DNA from: JBFHRE01 sp041746105
Lineage (GTDB): Bacteria > Actinomycetota > Acidimicrobiia > Spongiisociales > ZC4RG35
Length of the DNA: 64,000 bases
Reading direction: 5' to 3'
NCBI GenBank assembly: GCA_041746105.1
Contig: JBGTHP010000036.1
Coordinates: forward strand, 1-64,000
Shown here: positions 1 to 7,044 of the stretch, one piece after another
Position numbering within the stretch: the stretch's first letter is position 1
Layout of the letters: every line of letters begins with the position of its first letter
The notes under the pieces: generated by a model
Databases searched by the model: none
What the model was told of the DNA's origin: nothing
What the model saw: only the letters and a program-made list of their open reading frames with translations
Made by a program: the position numbers and the translations under genes

Positions 1-772
1 CGAAATCGAACACCGGCTGCGACAGAACGAAGATCAGAGAGAACTGCGCGACGATGAGACCAATCGGCAGGATGATCCACTTGGCCTGCAGCCGTTCATG
101 GTCGGTGGACACCTTCCGATACCGGTAAACCTGACAGATGACAACCAATGAGAGGACCGCGATGAGGACCGTCATATTGAGGGTCCAGGTTGTCTGTTGG
201 ACGTCGGCTGGCCGACTTGGGAAATTCGCCAATACCCTGGGAAGCCCAGGCAGCGACGCCACGACAATGGCCAGCGCCGGCGCCGACATCCAGGCAATGG
301 CTGGTACCGAGCGGCCGTTAGGAAAGAGTGCGAAAACCAAAACCAACAAGCCGAAGCCGACAAACACGACCGCCCGGGCCATCCCCTCCAGTTCAGGTAC
401 GGTGCTCATAGCGGCGAAGATCGAGCGACTCAAGGCAGTCATAAGCGTTATAAGCATCAATGACGTGAGCAGCACCATGGGATCGGCCGGCCTCTTCCAA
501 AACATCAATGCCCCGATGACCGTCATCAAGACCAGGGGCAGAACCAGAGCCACCACAACCGAAACAGCCGGATCGATGCTCGCCTGAGCGAGGGCGACGA
601 AGATCGACTCGGGTCCAAGAAGTGTCAGGTCGGCGAACCCAACCGCAAAACCGAAAACTGACAAAGCCAAGGTAGGCACCACGACCAAAAGCCAAGCCAA
701 CCGCGCCACCGCCAGAGCCCGGCCACTCAGCTGTCTCCGAAACAACTCCGGACCCGCCTCCATACCAGCCAT
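1..772 (-). CDS. membrane sensor protein, N-terminal part (probable histidine kinase)
   Basis: The reading frame is open from an ATG at 772 to the window edge (257 codons), so the C-terminus lies outside. It encodes about seven hydrophobic helices (roughly residues 22-46, 68-91, 98-120, 133-151, 160-177, 199-214, 231-250). Two family hallmarks are visible: FPNGR after helix 4 (residues 150-154) and a cytoplasmic VYRYRKVST..ERLQAKW segment (215-232), which resemble the seven-helix input module of a group of actinobacterial and Chloroflexi sensor histidine kinases. The kinase domain itself is not in view, so the call is an inference. An alternative ATG at 763 exists; neither start has a clear Shine-Dalgarno sequence. 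Confidence 0.6.
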   Translation of the reverse strand, partial: MAGMEAGPELFRRQLSGRALAVARLAWLLVVVPTLALSVFGFAVGFADLTLLGPESIFVALAQASIDPAVSVVVALVLPLVLMTVIGALMFWKRPADPMVLLTSLMLITLMTALSRSIFAAMSTVPELEGMARAVVFVGFGLLVLVFALFPNGRSVPAIAWMSAPALAIVVASLPGLPRVLANFPSRPADVQQTTWTLNMTVLIAVLSLVVICQVYRYRKVSTDHERLQAKWIILPIGLIVAQFSLIFVLSQPVFDF

Positions 773-902
773 CGCCTTATTCACCAGGTAAGCGACAATA
801 TCGGCGAGCCGCTACGAAAGCGTTACGTGACCAGTCACATTGGCAAAGCCGGGCCGTCCTCGCAGCACACCAAGGTCAAGCTTGGCTCTCTCCGGTCCCG
901 CC

Positions 903-920
903 CGGGATCATCTGATCCCG
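903..920. repeat. perfect inverted repeat, candidate operator
   Basis: Arms CGGGATCA (903-910) and TGATCCCG (913-920) are perfect complements separated by two bases. No T-run follows on either strand, so a terminator is unlikely. It lies about 130 bases upstream of the membrane sensor gene start, so an operator for a dimeric regulator is the simplest reading, but this is an inference. Confidence 0.35.
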
Positions 921-1207
921 AGCGATAACACGCCGATCGACAGGTGCGCAGTATCGGCACTTCGGCGCTCGATAATTGGGTATCGCCTTCTAGAAATATT
1001 CCTCGACACTCGCACACGCCAGCGATACCTCTGCTGAGCCCTCATGTCACGGCTCTAGAACTTGCGCCGCCTATTCGCCGCCTATGGAGCCCAGTTCTGG
1101 CTGGTACGGGCAGGGACTCCCCGGCATGGCCTCACTGAGAACGGCCCGCTTTTACTGACTTTCGGAAACCTGGCGTGAAATGAAGGTACGCGTTGGGATG
1201 GCCCTTT

Positions 1208-1254
1208 CTTGACTGGGGGTCAAGAGGTCGGGAGTTCAAGTCTCCCCAGCCCGA
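1208..1254 (+). other. 3' half of a tRNA-Pro(GGG), probable attachment-site remnant
   Basis: The sequence folds as the 3' part of a tRNA. An anticodon stem CTTGA/TCAAG (1208-1212, 1220-1224) encloses the seven-base loop CTGGGGG, giving anticodon GGG. A five-base variable region (1225-1229) follows, then a perfect T-stem GGGAG/CTCCC around TTCAAGT (1235-1241), then the 3' acceptor strand CAGCCCG (1247-1253) with discriminator A at 1254. G72 and A73 are what bacterial tRNA-Pro requires. The complementary 5' acceptor strand and any D-arm are missing upstream, so it cannot be a working tRNA. Site-specific integrases commonly leave exactly this half-tRNA as the distal attachment site of an element; that history is inferred. 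Confidence 0.65.
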
Positions 1255-1317
1255 CAAGCGGAATGTCCGCCCCTAGGTCCGGTGACGGTTGCCGGGCGGC
1301 CAATCGCGAATCTTCTG

Positions 1318-2382
1318 CTACTCGCGTGGGTCTGGCAGGCCGAATGCGTCACCGACCTGCTTGGACGCGGCCCATGACCCTGAGTCCTGGTTGCACAACA
1401 CGATCAAGCTGGTAGCTGCATCCACGAAATACGACGTCATCGCGGAGATACCCGGATCCCCGCCCGCGTGGCCGAAGATTGACACCTCGCCATCGACCAG
1501 GGTCAGCTCCATGCCGTATCCGTACGCCTCCAAGCCGTCTGTGTCTGGAATCGCCGCTTTGGGCTCCAGCATGACATCGAGGGTGGCCGGAGCAACGAGG
1601 GCACCGGCGACGAGGGCGTCGAAGAAGAGGGCAACGTCGGTGGCACTGGTGATGATCCCCCCGTCGGGCATGCCCATGGCCGGCACCGCGTAGATGTTCG
1701 TCCGGCCCTTCTCAGCGGGCCGATCGGAGGCGGCATAGCCGACGGCCAGCCGCTCCGGGTCGAGGTCGAGCCCATTGAACTCGGTGTCCGCCATGCCGGC
1801 GGTTTTGAGCACTCCCTCCGCCACGACGTCGGCGTACCGCCGACCGGTGACGGCTTCGATCACCAAACCGATCAGGATGTAGTTGGCGTCGGCGTACTGC
1901 CATTGCGCCCCCGGGGAGAACGTAGCCGGGAGGTCCTTGAAGAGCGGCAGGATGTCGGCGACCTCGCGGATGTGATAGTTCGGTATCCGGTCCCAACAGC
2001 TCACGAAAGAAGCCCACGAATCGTCATCGTCGTCGTGGTAGTTCCTGAGGCCGGACATGTGGCACAAGAGGTGGTGCAGGGTGTGCGCCCGTGTCAGTGC
2101 AGCCGGCTGGTGCTCGCCGGGGAGCACATCGATGAGGGGCGTATCGAGCGCCACCTTCCCTGACTCCACCAGTTGCAGGGCAGCCGTCGCCGTCATCATC
2201 TTCGTCACCGACGCCACCTGGAAGCGCGAATCGGTATGAAGCGGCACACCAAGACCCCTGTGGGCAAGCCCGGCAGCATGCTGGAAGACGGGTCCACCGT
2301 CCGCCCACAGCAGGACCACACCGCTGAACTCCCCGAGTGCGGCGCGGTCATCGAGCCAGGCCGGCAATGCTCCGATATCCAT
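1318..2382 (-). CDS. serine hydrolase, beta-lactamase/class C penicillin-binding fold
   Basis: This 354-residue protein has the class C beta-lactamase/esterase fold. The SxxK nucleophile motif is SVTK at residues 58-61. The second motif appears as Tyr163-Ala-Asp165 where the family usually has Tyr-x-Asn, and the third is His305-Ala-Gly307 in place of KTG, a form common in esterases and D-aminopeptidase-like members. No signal peptide is evident, so a cytoplasmic esterase or amidase is more likely than an antibiotic-resistance enzyme; the substrate cannot be told from sequence. A TAAAGT box lies eight bases before the ATG, so the transcript may be almost leaderless. It stands alone between the tRNA fragment and a 277-bp gap. 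Confidence 0.8.
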   Translation of the reverse strand: MDIGALPAWLDDRAALGEFSGVVLLWADGGPVFQHAAGLAHRGLGVPLHTDSRFQVASVTKMMTATAALQLVESGKVALDTPLIDVLPGEHQPAALTRAHTLHHLLCHMSGLRNYHDDDDDSWASFVSCWDRIPNYHIREVADILPLFKDLPATFSPGAQWQYADANYILIGLVIEAVTGRRYADVVAEGVLKTAGMADTEFNGLDLDPERLAVGYAASDRPAEKGRTNIYAVPAMGMPDGGIITSATDVALFFDALVAGALVAPATLDVMLEPKAAIPDTDGLEAYGYGMELTLVDGEVSIFGHAGGDPGISAMTSYFVDAATSLIVLCNQDSGSWAASKQVGDAFGLPDPRE

Positions 2383-2659
2383 GCGGGTCGACTTTACGTT
2401 GCACCACTCCGAACAGCGGCAGGATCAACTCTTGGGTGAGCAGAGGCGCGGCGGCCAACGGCGGTCCCGGAGTCCTCGAATCGGGCGCTCTTGGTTGGGG
2501 CCGAAGGACTCGAGCGCGGACAGCCGAGGTGAACTCAGGAGCTGCATCTTGTCGGCTTCCCCCAAACCGCTGGTCGCCGGCCGGCGGGTCTAGCCGGTCA
2601 GATTTCTGAGCAGGACGTTGGTGTCTCAAATCCGACGTGTTCGCGGAGTTCCGACTATT

Positions 2660-3700
2660 TCAGGCGCACACCGGGTTATCGCGGTTCTTGAGCCATCGGC
2701 CCTGTTCGTACAGGGGGCCACTCTGCCCGCCCGATACCACCCTGTCGCGAGTTTCCTCCCAACGGGCGGCGTACTCGTCTGGATCGCTCACGACCGGGAA
2801 ACCCCCTGATCGGCTGCGAAGTACGAAAGAAGGAAACGCCGGTCGACCGGTCGGTTGACCGGACTGCTGATAACGGAGATCGAAGCTCCACCGCAGTCGA
2901 TTGGACTTGTTGTCTAGCGCTCCGTGTTCGGTGAAGCGGGTGAGCAGCACCAGTGATCCTCGAGGACATGGCAGCGGAACCGGCTGCGCCACATGGCGAT
3001 CGAGCAATTGTTGGGGAATGTAATTCTCGGCCGCGTTGAGCGCTCCAGGGCAATGCAACGTCAAAGCCTGTTCGCGGTGCGACCCTGGAATCGCGACCAG
3101 ACAACCCATTTCTTCTGTGACGTCTGTCATGGCCACCCAGACGGTCAGAAGCTCAGTGTTGGCGGCCTCATCCATAACTGCGCCGAAGTCCTGATGCCAC
3201 GTCGTGGAGCCAACGTTGGAGTACTCGGCGACCTCGCCGCTCAAGAGCCGCTGCGGCGGTTTGAGCCGCAACTGCTGGACGGGATTCAAAGTGACCTCAC
3301 CTCCGAGGATCGCCTCGGCAACGTCGAGAATCTTGGGGTGGCTGAGCAGGCCAAACAGCGCAGGTCCGGTGTGGGCTCGAATGAACTCCGGATCGAGGCC
3401 TTCGTAGTCGAGTGGGAGTGATATTCCCAGGTAGTAGAACACCGCCGGGTTTTCGGTCACGAGTGCGAAATACCTCTCGGCGAACGGCAGGTGACCATAC
3501 GACGAGGCGATTTCTCCCCTTTGCAGAAGGCGCTGGGCGGCATGGTCCAGAACAGCTTCGTACTCGTTGATCACCGGATCGATGTCGTCCGCGTCGAGGA
3601 CGGCCGGCAGCACGAGAAAACCCTGGTCGTGGAAAGCGTCGATCTGGAGTTGGCTGAGCACGTCTGGATTCTGGCCGGGCTCATGGGTGATGGCAACCAC
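2660..3700 (-). CDS. phytanoyl-CoA dioxygenase (PhyH) family Fe(II)/2-oxoglutarate oxygenase
   Basis: A non-heme iron, 2-oxoglutarate-dependent oxygenase. The facial triad is visible as HQD (first His and Asp) inside TTWHQDF, and a distal His in TEHGALD with an Arg eleven residues later that would bind 2-oxoglutarate. These correspond to residues 197/199, 287 and 298 when counted from the longest frame, which opens with TTG at 3784. I place the start at GTG 3700 because the longer N-terminus is encoded by an imperfect DNA duplication and looks non-coding; another GTG at 3658 is also possible. The substrate is unknown; family members hydroxylate lipids, ectoine, halogenation substrates and others. 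No biosynthetic partner is adjacent. Confidence 0.75.
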   Translation of the reverse strand: MVAITHEPGQNPDVLSQLQIDAFHDQGFLVLPAVLDADDIDPVINEYEAVLDHAAQRLLQRGEIASSYGHLPFAERYFALVTENPAVFYYLGISLPLDYEGLDPEFIRAHTGPALFGLLSHPKILDVAEAILGGEVTLNPVQQLRLKPPQRLLSGEVAEYSNVGSTTWHQDFGAVMDEAANTELLTVWVAMTDVTEEMGCLVAIPGSHREQALTLHCPGALNAAENYIPQQLLDRHVAQPVPLPCPRGSLVLLTRFTEHGALDNKSNRLRWSFDLRYQQSGQPTGRPAFPSFVLRSRSGGFPVVSDPDEYAARWEETRDRVVSGGQSGPLYEQGRWLKNRDNPVCA

Positions 3701-3803
3701 CCTTGTTGGGTGATCTGGGCCCAAAGTTGGCGGTAGTCCTGAACCGAGGGTTGGCAACCGCCCTGTGTGTGGTCTCGGGCCCAAGTTTGGAGTCAGTCCC
3801 GGT
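3692..3803. repeat. imperfect tandem duplication, 60-bp period
   Basis: Two copies of about 50 bases start at 3692 and 3752. Both begin GGCAACC, both carry GGGCCCAA about 25-30 bases further on, and both end in a GT(A/C)AGTCC-like run; they differ by scattered substitutions and small indels. The second copy runs into the last codons of phoU and the first spans the proposed phyH start. It is probably an old local duplication. Confidence 0.5.
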
Positions 3804-4464
3804 CCATCTTGTCTTCGTCCCAGTAGTCGAGCCGGTCCACCGGCATGACAACGGCAGTCATCACGTTCATGAGGTGGGCCGTGATCCGGTTGACGTAGCG
3901 GTACACGAGCGCGATTGCCACGGCCTCGTGGCTCGACGCGGTCGATGTGAGTTCGGCCAGCATGAGCTGCTCGTACTGGCTCTTGAGCTCGTCGGTGTCG
4001 TTGAGGAATCTCGTCGCCGCCTCTGTGTCCCTCTCGGCAAAGACGCGGGCAGTCTCGAGAATCAGACCGGCGAGTAGTTCGAGGTGGTCCTGCATCTGGC
4101 CCGCCGGCTCGACGGTGCGCAAGTCGACACCGGCAACTGCCAGATCCCAGAGGTCTTTGGTTATGTCACCGACGCGCTCGATGTCCTTGGCGATCGACAT
4201 GTAGGTCAGCATCAGCGGCGTATCCGCCTCGCTCCCGTGGACACTGGCGTGAACGACCAGCGCCCGGCGGATGGCCCTCTCCACCTTGTTGACCAATTTG
4301 TCGGCTTTGCGCAGCGGGCGTCCGATCTCGTTGGGATCGACCTCTCGAAACAGGGCGTCCCTGGCCATCACCAGCGTCTCGTGGGTCGTCGCCAGCATTT
4401 CCCCGATCTGCTGTTCGAACACGTCGAGTTGAGAGTCCCCCCGCTTGAACAATTCAAAAACCAT
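3793..4464 (-). CDS. phoU: PhoU-domain phosphate-regulation protein
   Basis: A 223-residue, almost wholly helical protein with two PhoU three-helix repeats (roughly residues 15-105 and 120-210), rich in Asp/Glu at the positions that bind metal clusters. PhoU proteins control phosphate import and Pho signalling by contacting transporters and sensor kinases. Here the gene follows a Na/Pi cotransporter gene by 16 bases on the same strand rather than a Pst system, so it most likely modulates that transporter; NptA-PhoU pairs are common. A GAGGT sequence about nine bases before the ATG could serve as ribosome binding site. Confidence 0.85.
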   Translation of the reverse strand: MVFELFKRGDSQLDVFEQQIGEMLATTHETLVMARDALFREVDPNEIGRPLRKADKLVNKVERAIRRALVVHASVHGSEADTPLMLTYMSIAKDIERVGDITKDLWDLAVAGVDLRTVEPAGQMQDHLELLAGLILETARVFAERDTEAATRFLNDTDELKSQYEQLMLAELTSTASSHEAVAIALVYRYVNRITAHLMNVMTAVVMPVDRLDYWDEDKMDRD

Positions 4465-4480
4465 CTTGTCTACCTCACTC

Positions 4481-5611
4481 TCAATTCAACACAACAATTC
4501 CGACGATCGGTACCAACACAAACCCTCCGAAGACATATGCAAGAACCCACCACTTCTTCAGTTCGGCGACGGAGGCAAGGGCGACCGCGAGCCTGATCGG
4601 AATGGCCCGCACCTTCGGTATCGGGTAGAAGACGACAATCCCAAAGATATTGAAGAGGGTATGAACGAGAGCGATCGTCAGACCCTCCGGCCGTTCGGCC
4701 GCCACCGACGCCAGCAAAGCGGTGATCGTTGTACCAACGTTGGCGCCGAGCGTGACCGGAAACGCGTTCTTGAGTGTGAGGATGCCGGCGCCGACCATCG
4801 GGATCAGAATCGAGGTGGTTATCGAAGAGCTCTGAACGGCCACCGTCATCACCATTCCCAGCGCCATTGCACCGATTCCTGCTCCCCGGTCGAGTACCGC
4901 GTTCAGCGACTGTTCGATCCGGCCGGCCATGACCGCCTTCATGTTTCTCGTGATGAAGGCGAGCGCGATGAAGATGACGCCGATCCCCACAATCAGCAGC
5001 AACGACCCTGCGACAGTGACGGAGGCTCCGGCCATCAGATCCTTGGCGACGTCAATCGGAAACGAAACGGCATCTTTGATCGGACTCGATCCTGGCGCAG
5101 CACCCGCCAGCGACTCTCGACCGCCCAATACCCCGGTGAGAGCGGCGGCCGCCCGTGACAAGAACCCCGTGGCCAGTTCGAGTGGCAGAGCCAGCAGGAC
5201 GGTGAGGATGTTGAAGAAGTCGTGAACGGTGGCTCCGGCAAACGCCCTTCTGAACTCCTGTCCTCTGCGGATGTGGCCGATCGAGACGATCGTGTTCGTG
5301 ATCGTCGTGCCGATGTTGGCCCCCATGATCATCGGAACCGCCGCCTCCACCGACAGGGCGCCACCACCGACCAGTCCGACGATCGTGGCGGTCGTCACGG
5401 ACGAGGATTGGACGAGCACAGTTGCCAGAACCCCGGCCAGTACGCCCGCCACAGGGTTGGACACGTTGGCGAAGAGGGTTTCGCTGAAATCTTCGCCAAA
5501 GAGTTTGATCCCTGATTCGAGGGCCTTGACGCCCACCAGGAACAGATACAGCAGCACGAAGACGAGGATGAGGCGGACCCACTTTGGCAAGGAACGGTCG
5601 GCGGTGATCAT
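4481..5611 (-). CDS. Na+/phosphate cotransporter (NptA/PF02690 family)
   Basis: This 376-residue polytopic membrane protein shows the internal duplication of the Na/Pi-cotransporter II family. Each half carries a QSSS motif (residues 68-71 and 260-263), and each is associated with a GAN(I/V)GTT segment (98-104 in the first half, after the QSSS in the second), which form the substrate site. It would import phosphate driven by sodium across the cytoplasmic membrane. It is shorter than family members that carry a fused PhoU domain; here PhoU is the separate next gene. It is transcribed divergently from the gene at 5736, sharing a gap of about 120 bases. Confidence 0.87.
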   Translation of the reverse strand: MITADRSLPKWVRLILVFVLLYLFLVGVKALESGIKLFGEDFSETLFANVSNPVAGVLAGVLATVLVQSSSVTTATIVGLVGGGALSVEAAVPMIMGANIGTTITNTIVSIGHIRRGQEFRRAFAGATVHDFFNILTVLLALPLELATGFLSRAAAALTGVLGGRESLAGAAPGSSPIKDAVSFPIDVAKDLMAGASVTVAGSLLLIVGIGVIFIALAFITRNMKAVMAGRIEQSLNAVLDRGAGIGAMALGMVMTVAVQSSSITTSILIPMVGAGILTLKNAFPVTLGANVGTTITALLASVAAERPEGLTIALVHTLFNIFGIVVFYPIPKVRAIPIRLAVALASVAELKKWWVLAYVFGGFVLVPIVGIVVLN

Positions 5612-5722
5612 CCTCTTTGCCCACGGTTGAGGGTGGCGGAGACCAGGGAGTCCACGGGCGGGACACTAACCCGGTGGATGGTGGCTGCGATCGGTGGGCC
5701 GGGTTCCGCACGCCCGCGTTTC

Positions 5723-5728
5723 TACACT
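5723..5728 (+). promoter_or_regulatory. -10 box of a leaderless promoter
   Basis: TACACT sits seven bases before the ATG at 5736. Transcription from the expected +1 would start at or next to the A of the start codon, so the mRNA would have no leader. No Shine-Dalgarno sequence is present. Confidence 0.55.
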
Positions 5729-5735
5729 CGATCCG

Positions 5736-6083
5736 ATGTCGGAATTCGATTGGCCCTCGATGAGCGGGCGAGAGCGGCTGGTGGTGGTCGTGTCGGGGCT
5801 GGCCATTGCCTCGTTGCTGCTCTGGCCAATTCGGATCGAACGTTCAGAAGTTCGGCAGGTCGAGTTCGCCTGGGAGTTATATGCAAAAGGTGCACTCGAC
5901 CAGAGTTATGTCGTAGTGATCGATGGTGTCGGGCAGGAATACCAGCTCGCCGATCTCCTCACCATCCCGGTTGCCGAAGTCGAATATGAAGACCTGTTGC
6001 CACCATGGCTTTGTCTTCGGTTCCCCGAAGCCGATTCAGTCGATGTGACTTTCGCCGGGGAGAGCTGGACCGTCCCATGCTGA
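5736..6083 (+). CDS. small single-pass membrane protein of unknown function
   Basis: The encoded 115-residue protein has a short basic/polar start, one hydrophobic helix at about residues 17-31 and a soluble remainder of some 85 residues with three Cys-free beta-like stretches and a C-terminal WTVPC. I do not recognise a domain. The ATG at 5736 is preferred over an upstream GTG at 5694 because of the -10 box just before it. Its stop codon overlaps the start of the next gene (ATGCTGA), so the two proteins are probably co-translated and may work together at the membrane. Confidence 0.7.
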   Translation: MSEFDWPSMSGRERLVVVVSGLAIASLLLWPIRIERSEVRQVEFAWELYAKGALDQSYVVVIDGVGQEYQLADLLTIPVAEVEYEDLLPPWLCLRFPEADSVDVTFAGESWTVPC

Positions 6084-6886
6084 CTCCGTTTCCGCAATGG
6101 GTGACCATTCGCCCCACCCGACGCCTCTTGTTGACCGTCTACCGGCTTTTGTCTGTCAGCGCGGTTCTGACCCTGTGGGCGATGTGGCCGATTCTGCGCC
6201 AACTCATGGATCCTGAGGCTTTCCACGCGCCCCGCTTCTCGGGTTTGACGGCCACCGCGCCACTCGTGGTGGTGGTCGGCGGAGTGTGGTTGCTCGGCGC
6301 AGTCGGACTGATCGTCCCAAAAATTCGAACCGTCTCGGCGCTTTTGCTGGCCGGCGGGGTCTCAGGAGCGATGGTGCTCGATCTTCAGGTGGTGGGCGGG
6401 CATCTCGTCGTGATCGTCGGTGTGTCACTTGCTTTGGCAGCACACCTCATACTGGAGTCGACGGTGTCGTTGCAGAGGGTCTCGAGCGCTCCGCTTCGGG
6501 TCGTACGGTGTCTTGCTCCGATCATTTGGCTGTGGGCAGCAATCGGCAAGATCAATCCGATCTTCCTGTCCGGGGCGGTGCTCGATGCGTCCTTGCGGAG
6601 CGGTTTGCTCCCGGTGCCCGATTCCTTGTTGTCGAGGGAGTTCCTGAGGGCGGTCGCCATTGTGACAATTCTGCTAGAGGTCTGGATCGCAGGCGCACTG
6701 GTGATTCCGCGGTTTCGCAAGGCCGGGGTCCTGGTTGCGATCGGCATGCATCTTGGAATCATCGTGACATTGGCCCGCCCCCAGATCTTTGTGGCGTTCG
6801 GTTTGACCATGGCGGTCACCTATCTGATGTTGGCCGGGCATTGGCAGGAGTCGTCCGCCTCACCGCCACCGTCGCCGCCGGATTGA
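6077..6886 (+). CDS. multi-pass membrane protein, possibly HTTM/DoxX-like
   Basis: It encodes 269 residues with about seven to eight hydrophobic helices (for example 20-40, 58-80, 84-104, 107-125, 145-157, 190-210, 215-232, 236-254) and a proline-rich C-terminal tail. A KINPIFLSG segment at 158-166 resembles the K-x-N-P-x-F-L-x-G stretch seen in HTTM (vitamin-K-carboxylase-like) and DoxX/MauE-type membrane proteins; the similarity is weak and the assignment tentative. The ATG overlaps the stop of the upstream gene, so the pair forms one translation unit. It converges on the small gene after der, with only five bases between the two stops. Confidence 0.65.
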   Translation: MLTPFPQWVTIRPTRRLLLTVYRLLSVSAVLTLWAMWPILRQLMDPEAFHAPRFSGLTATAPLVVVVGGVWLLGAVGLIVPKIRTVSALLLAGGVSGAMVLDLQVVGGHLVVIVGVSLALAAHLILESTVSLQRVSSAPLRVVRCLAPIIWLWAAIGKINPIFLSGAVLDASLRSGLLPVPDSLLSREFLRAVAIVTILLEVWIAGALVIPRFRKAGVLVAIGMHLGIIVTLARPQIFVAFGLTMAVTYLMLAGHWQESSASPPPSPPD

Positions 6887-6891
6887 AACGA

Positions 6892-7044
6892 TCAGCGAGT
6901 TGTGAGCCACTCGTAGAGCCAAACAATCCCTTGTCCCAGTCGATAAAGGAGGTAGATCGCGACCAACGTGAGTGTGATTCGAAAACCCCACGGACTCGGG
7001 AGATCGGGTTCACTGTCGGCATCGGGAAGGTACGGGGAGGTCAT
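6892..7044 (-). CDS. 50-residue membrane protein translationally coupled to der
   Basis: A 50-codon frame starts with ATG 7044-7042, overlapping the der stop by the four bases ATGA. The product begins with an acidic, proline-containing segment (MTSPYLPDAD..), followed by one hydrophobic helix at about residues 21-45 and a short C-terminus ending TTR. The overlap, the amphipathic layout and absence of rare codons make it a credible gene, although it is too short for most gene finders. I know no function. Position immediately behind the ribosome-assembly GTPase Der suggests at least coordinated expression. Confidence 0.65.
   Translation of the reverse strand: MTSPYLPDADSEPDLPSPWGFRITLTLVAIYLLYRLGQGIVWLYEWLTTR

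Larger units (their letters stand above)
773..1317. other. gene-free stretch with dyads and a tRNA fragment
   Basis: I find no convincing protein gene in these 545 bases; the short frames on both strands have no recognisable motif and no start context. The stretch holds a short inverted repeat at 827-838 (arms GTGAC/GTCAC), a longer one at 903-920, a tandem ten-base repeat near 1066-1087, and the 3' half of a tRNA at 1208-1254. This makes it the most accessory-looking part of the window. Confidence 0.5.

Noticed and set aside
827..838. GTGAC-CA-GTCAC inverted repeat as a CRP/FNR-like site
   Set aside because: The spacing between half-sites (four bases) does not fit the six-base spacing of CRP-family sites; too short to support alone.
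1150..1260. complete tRNA-Pro gene
   Set aside because: No 5' acceptor strand complementary to CAGCCCG and no D-arm in the 60 bases upstream.
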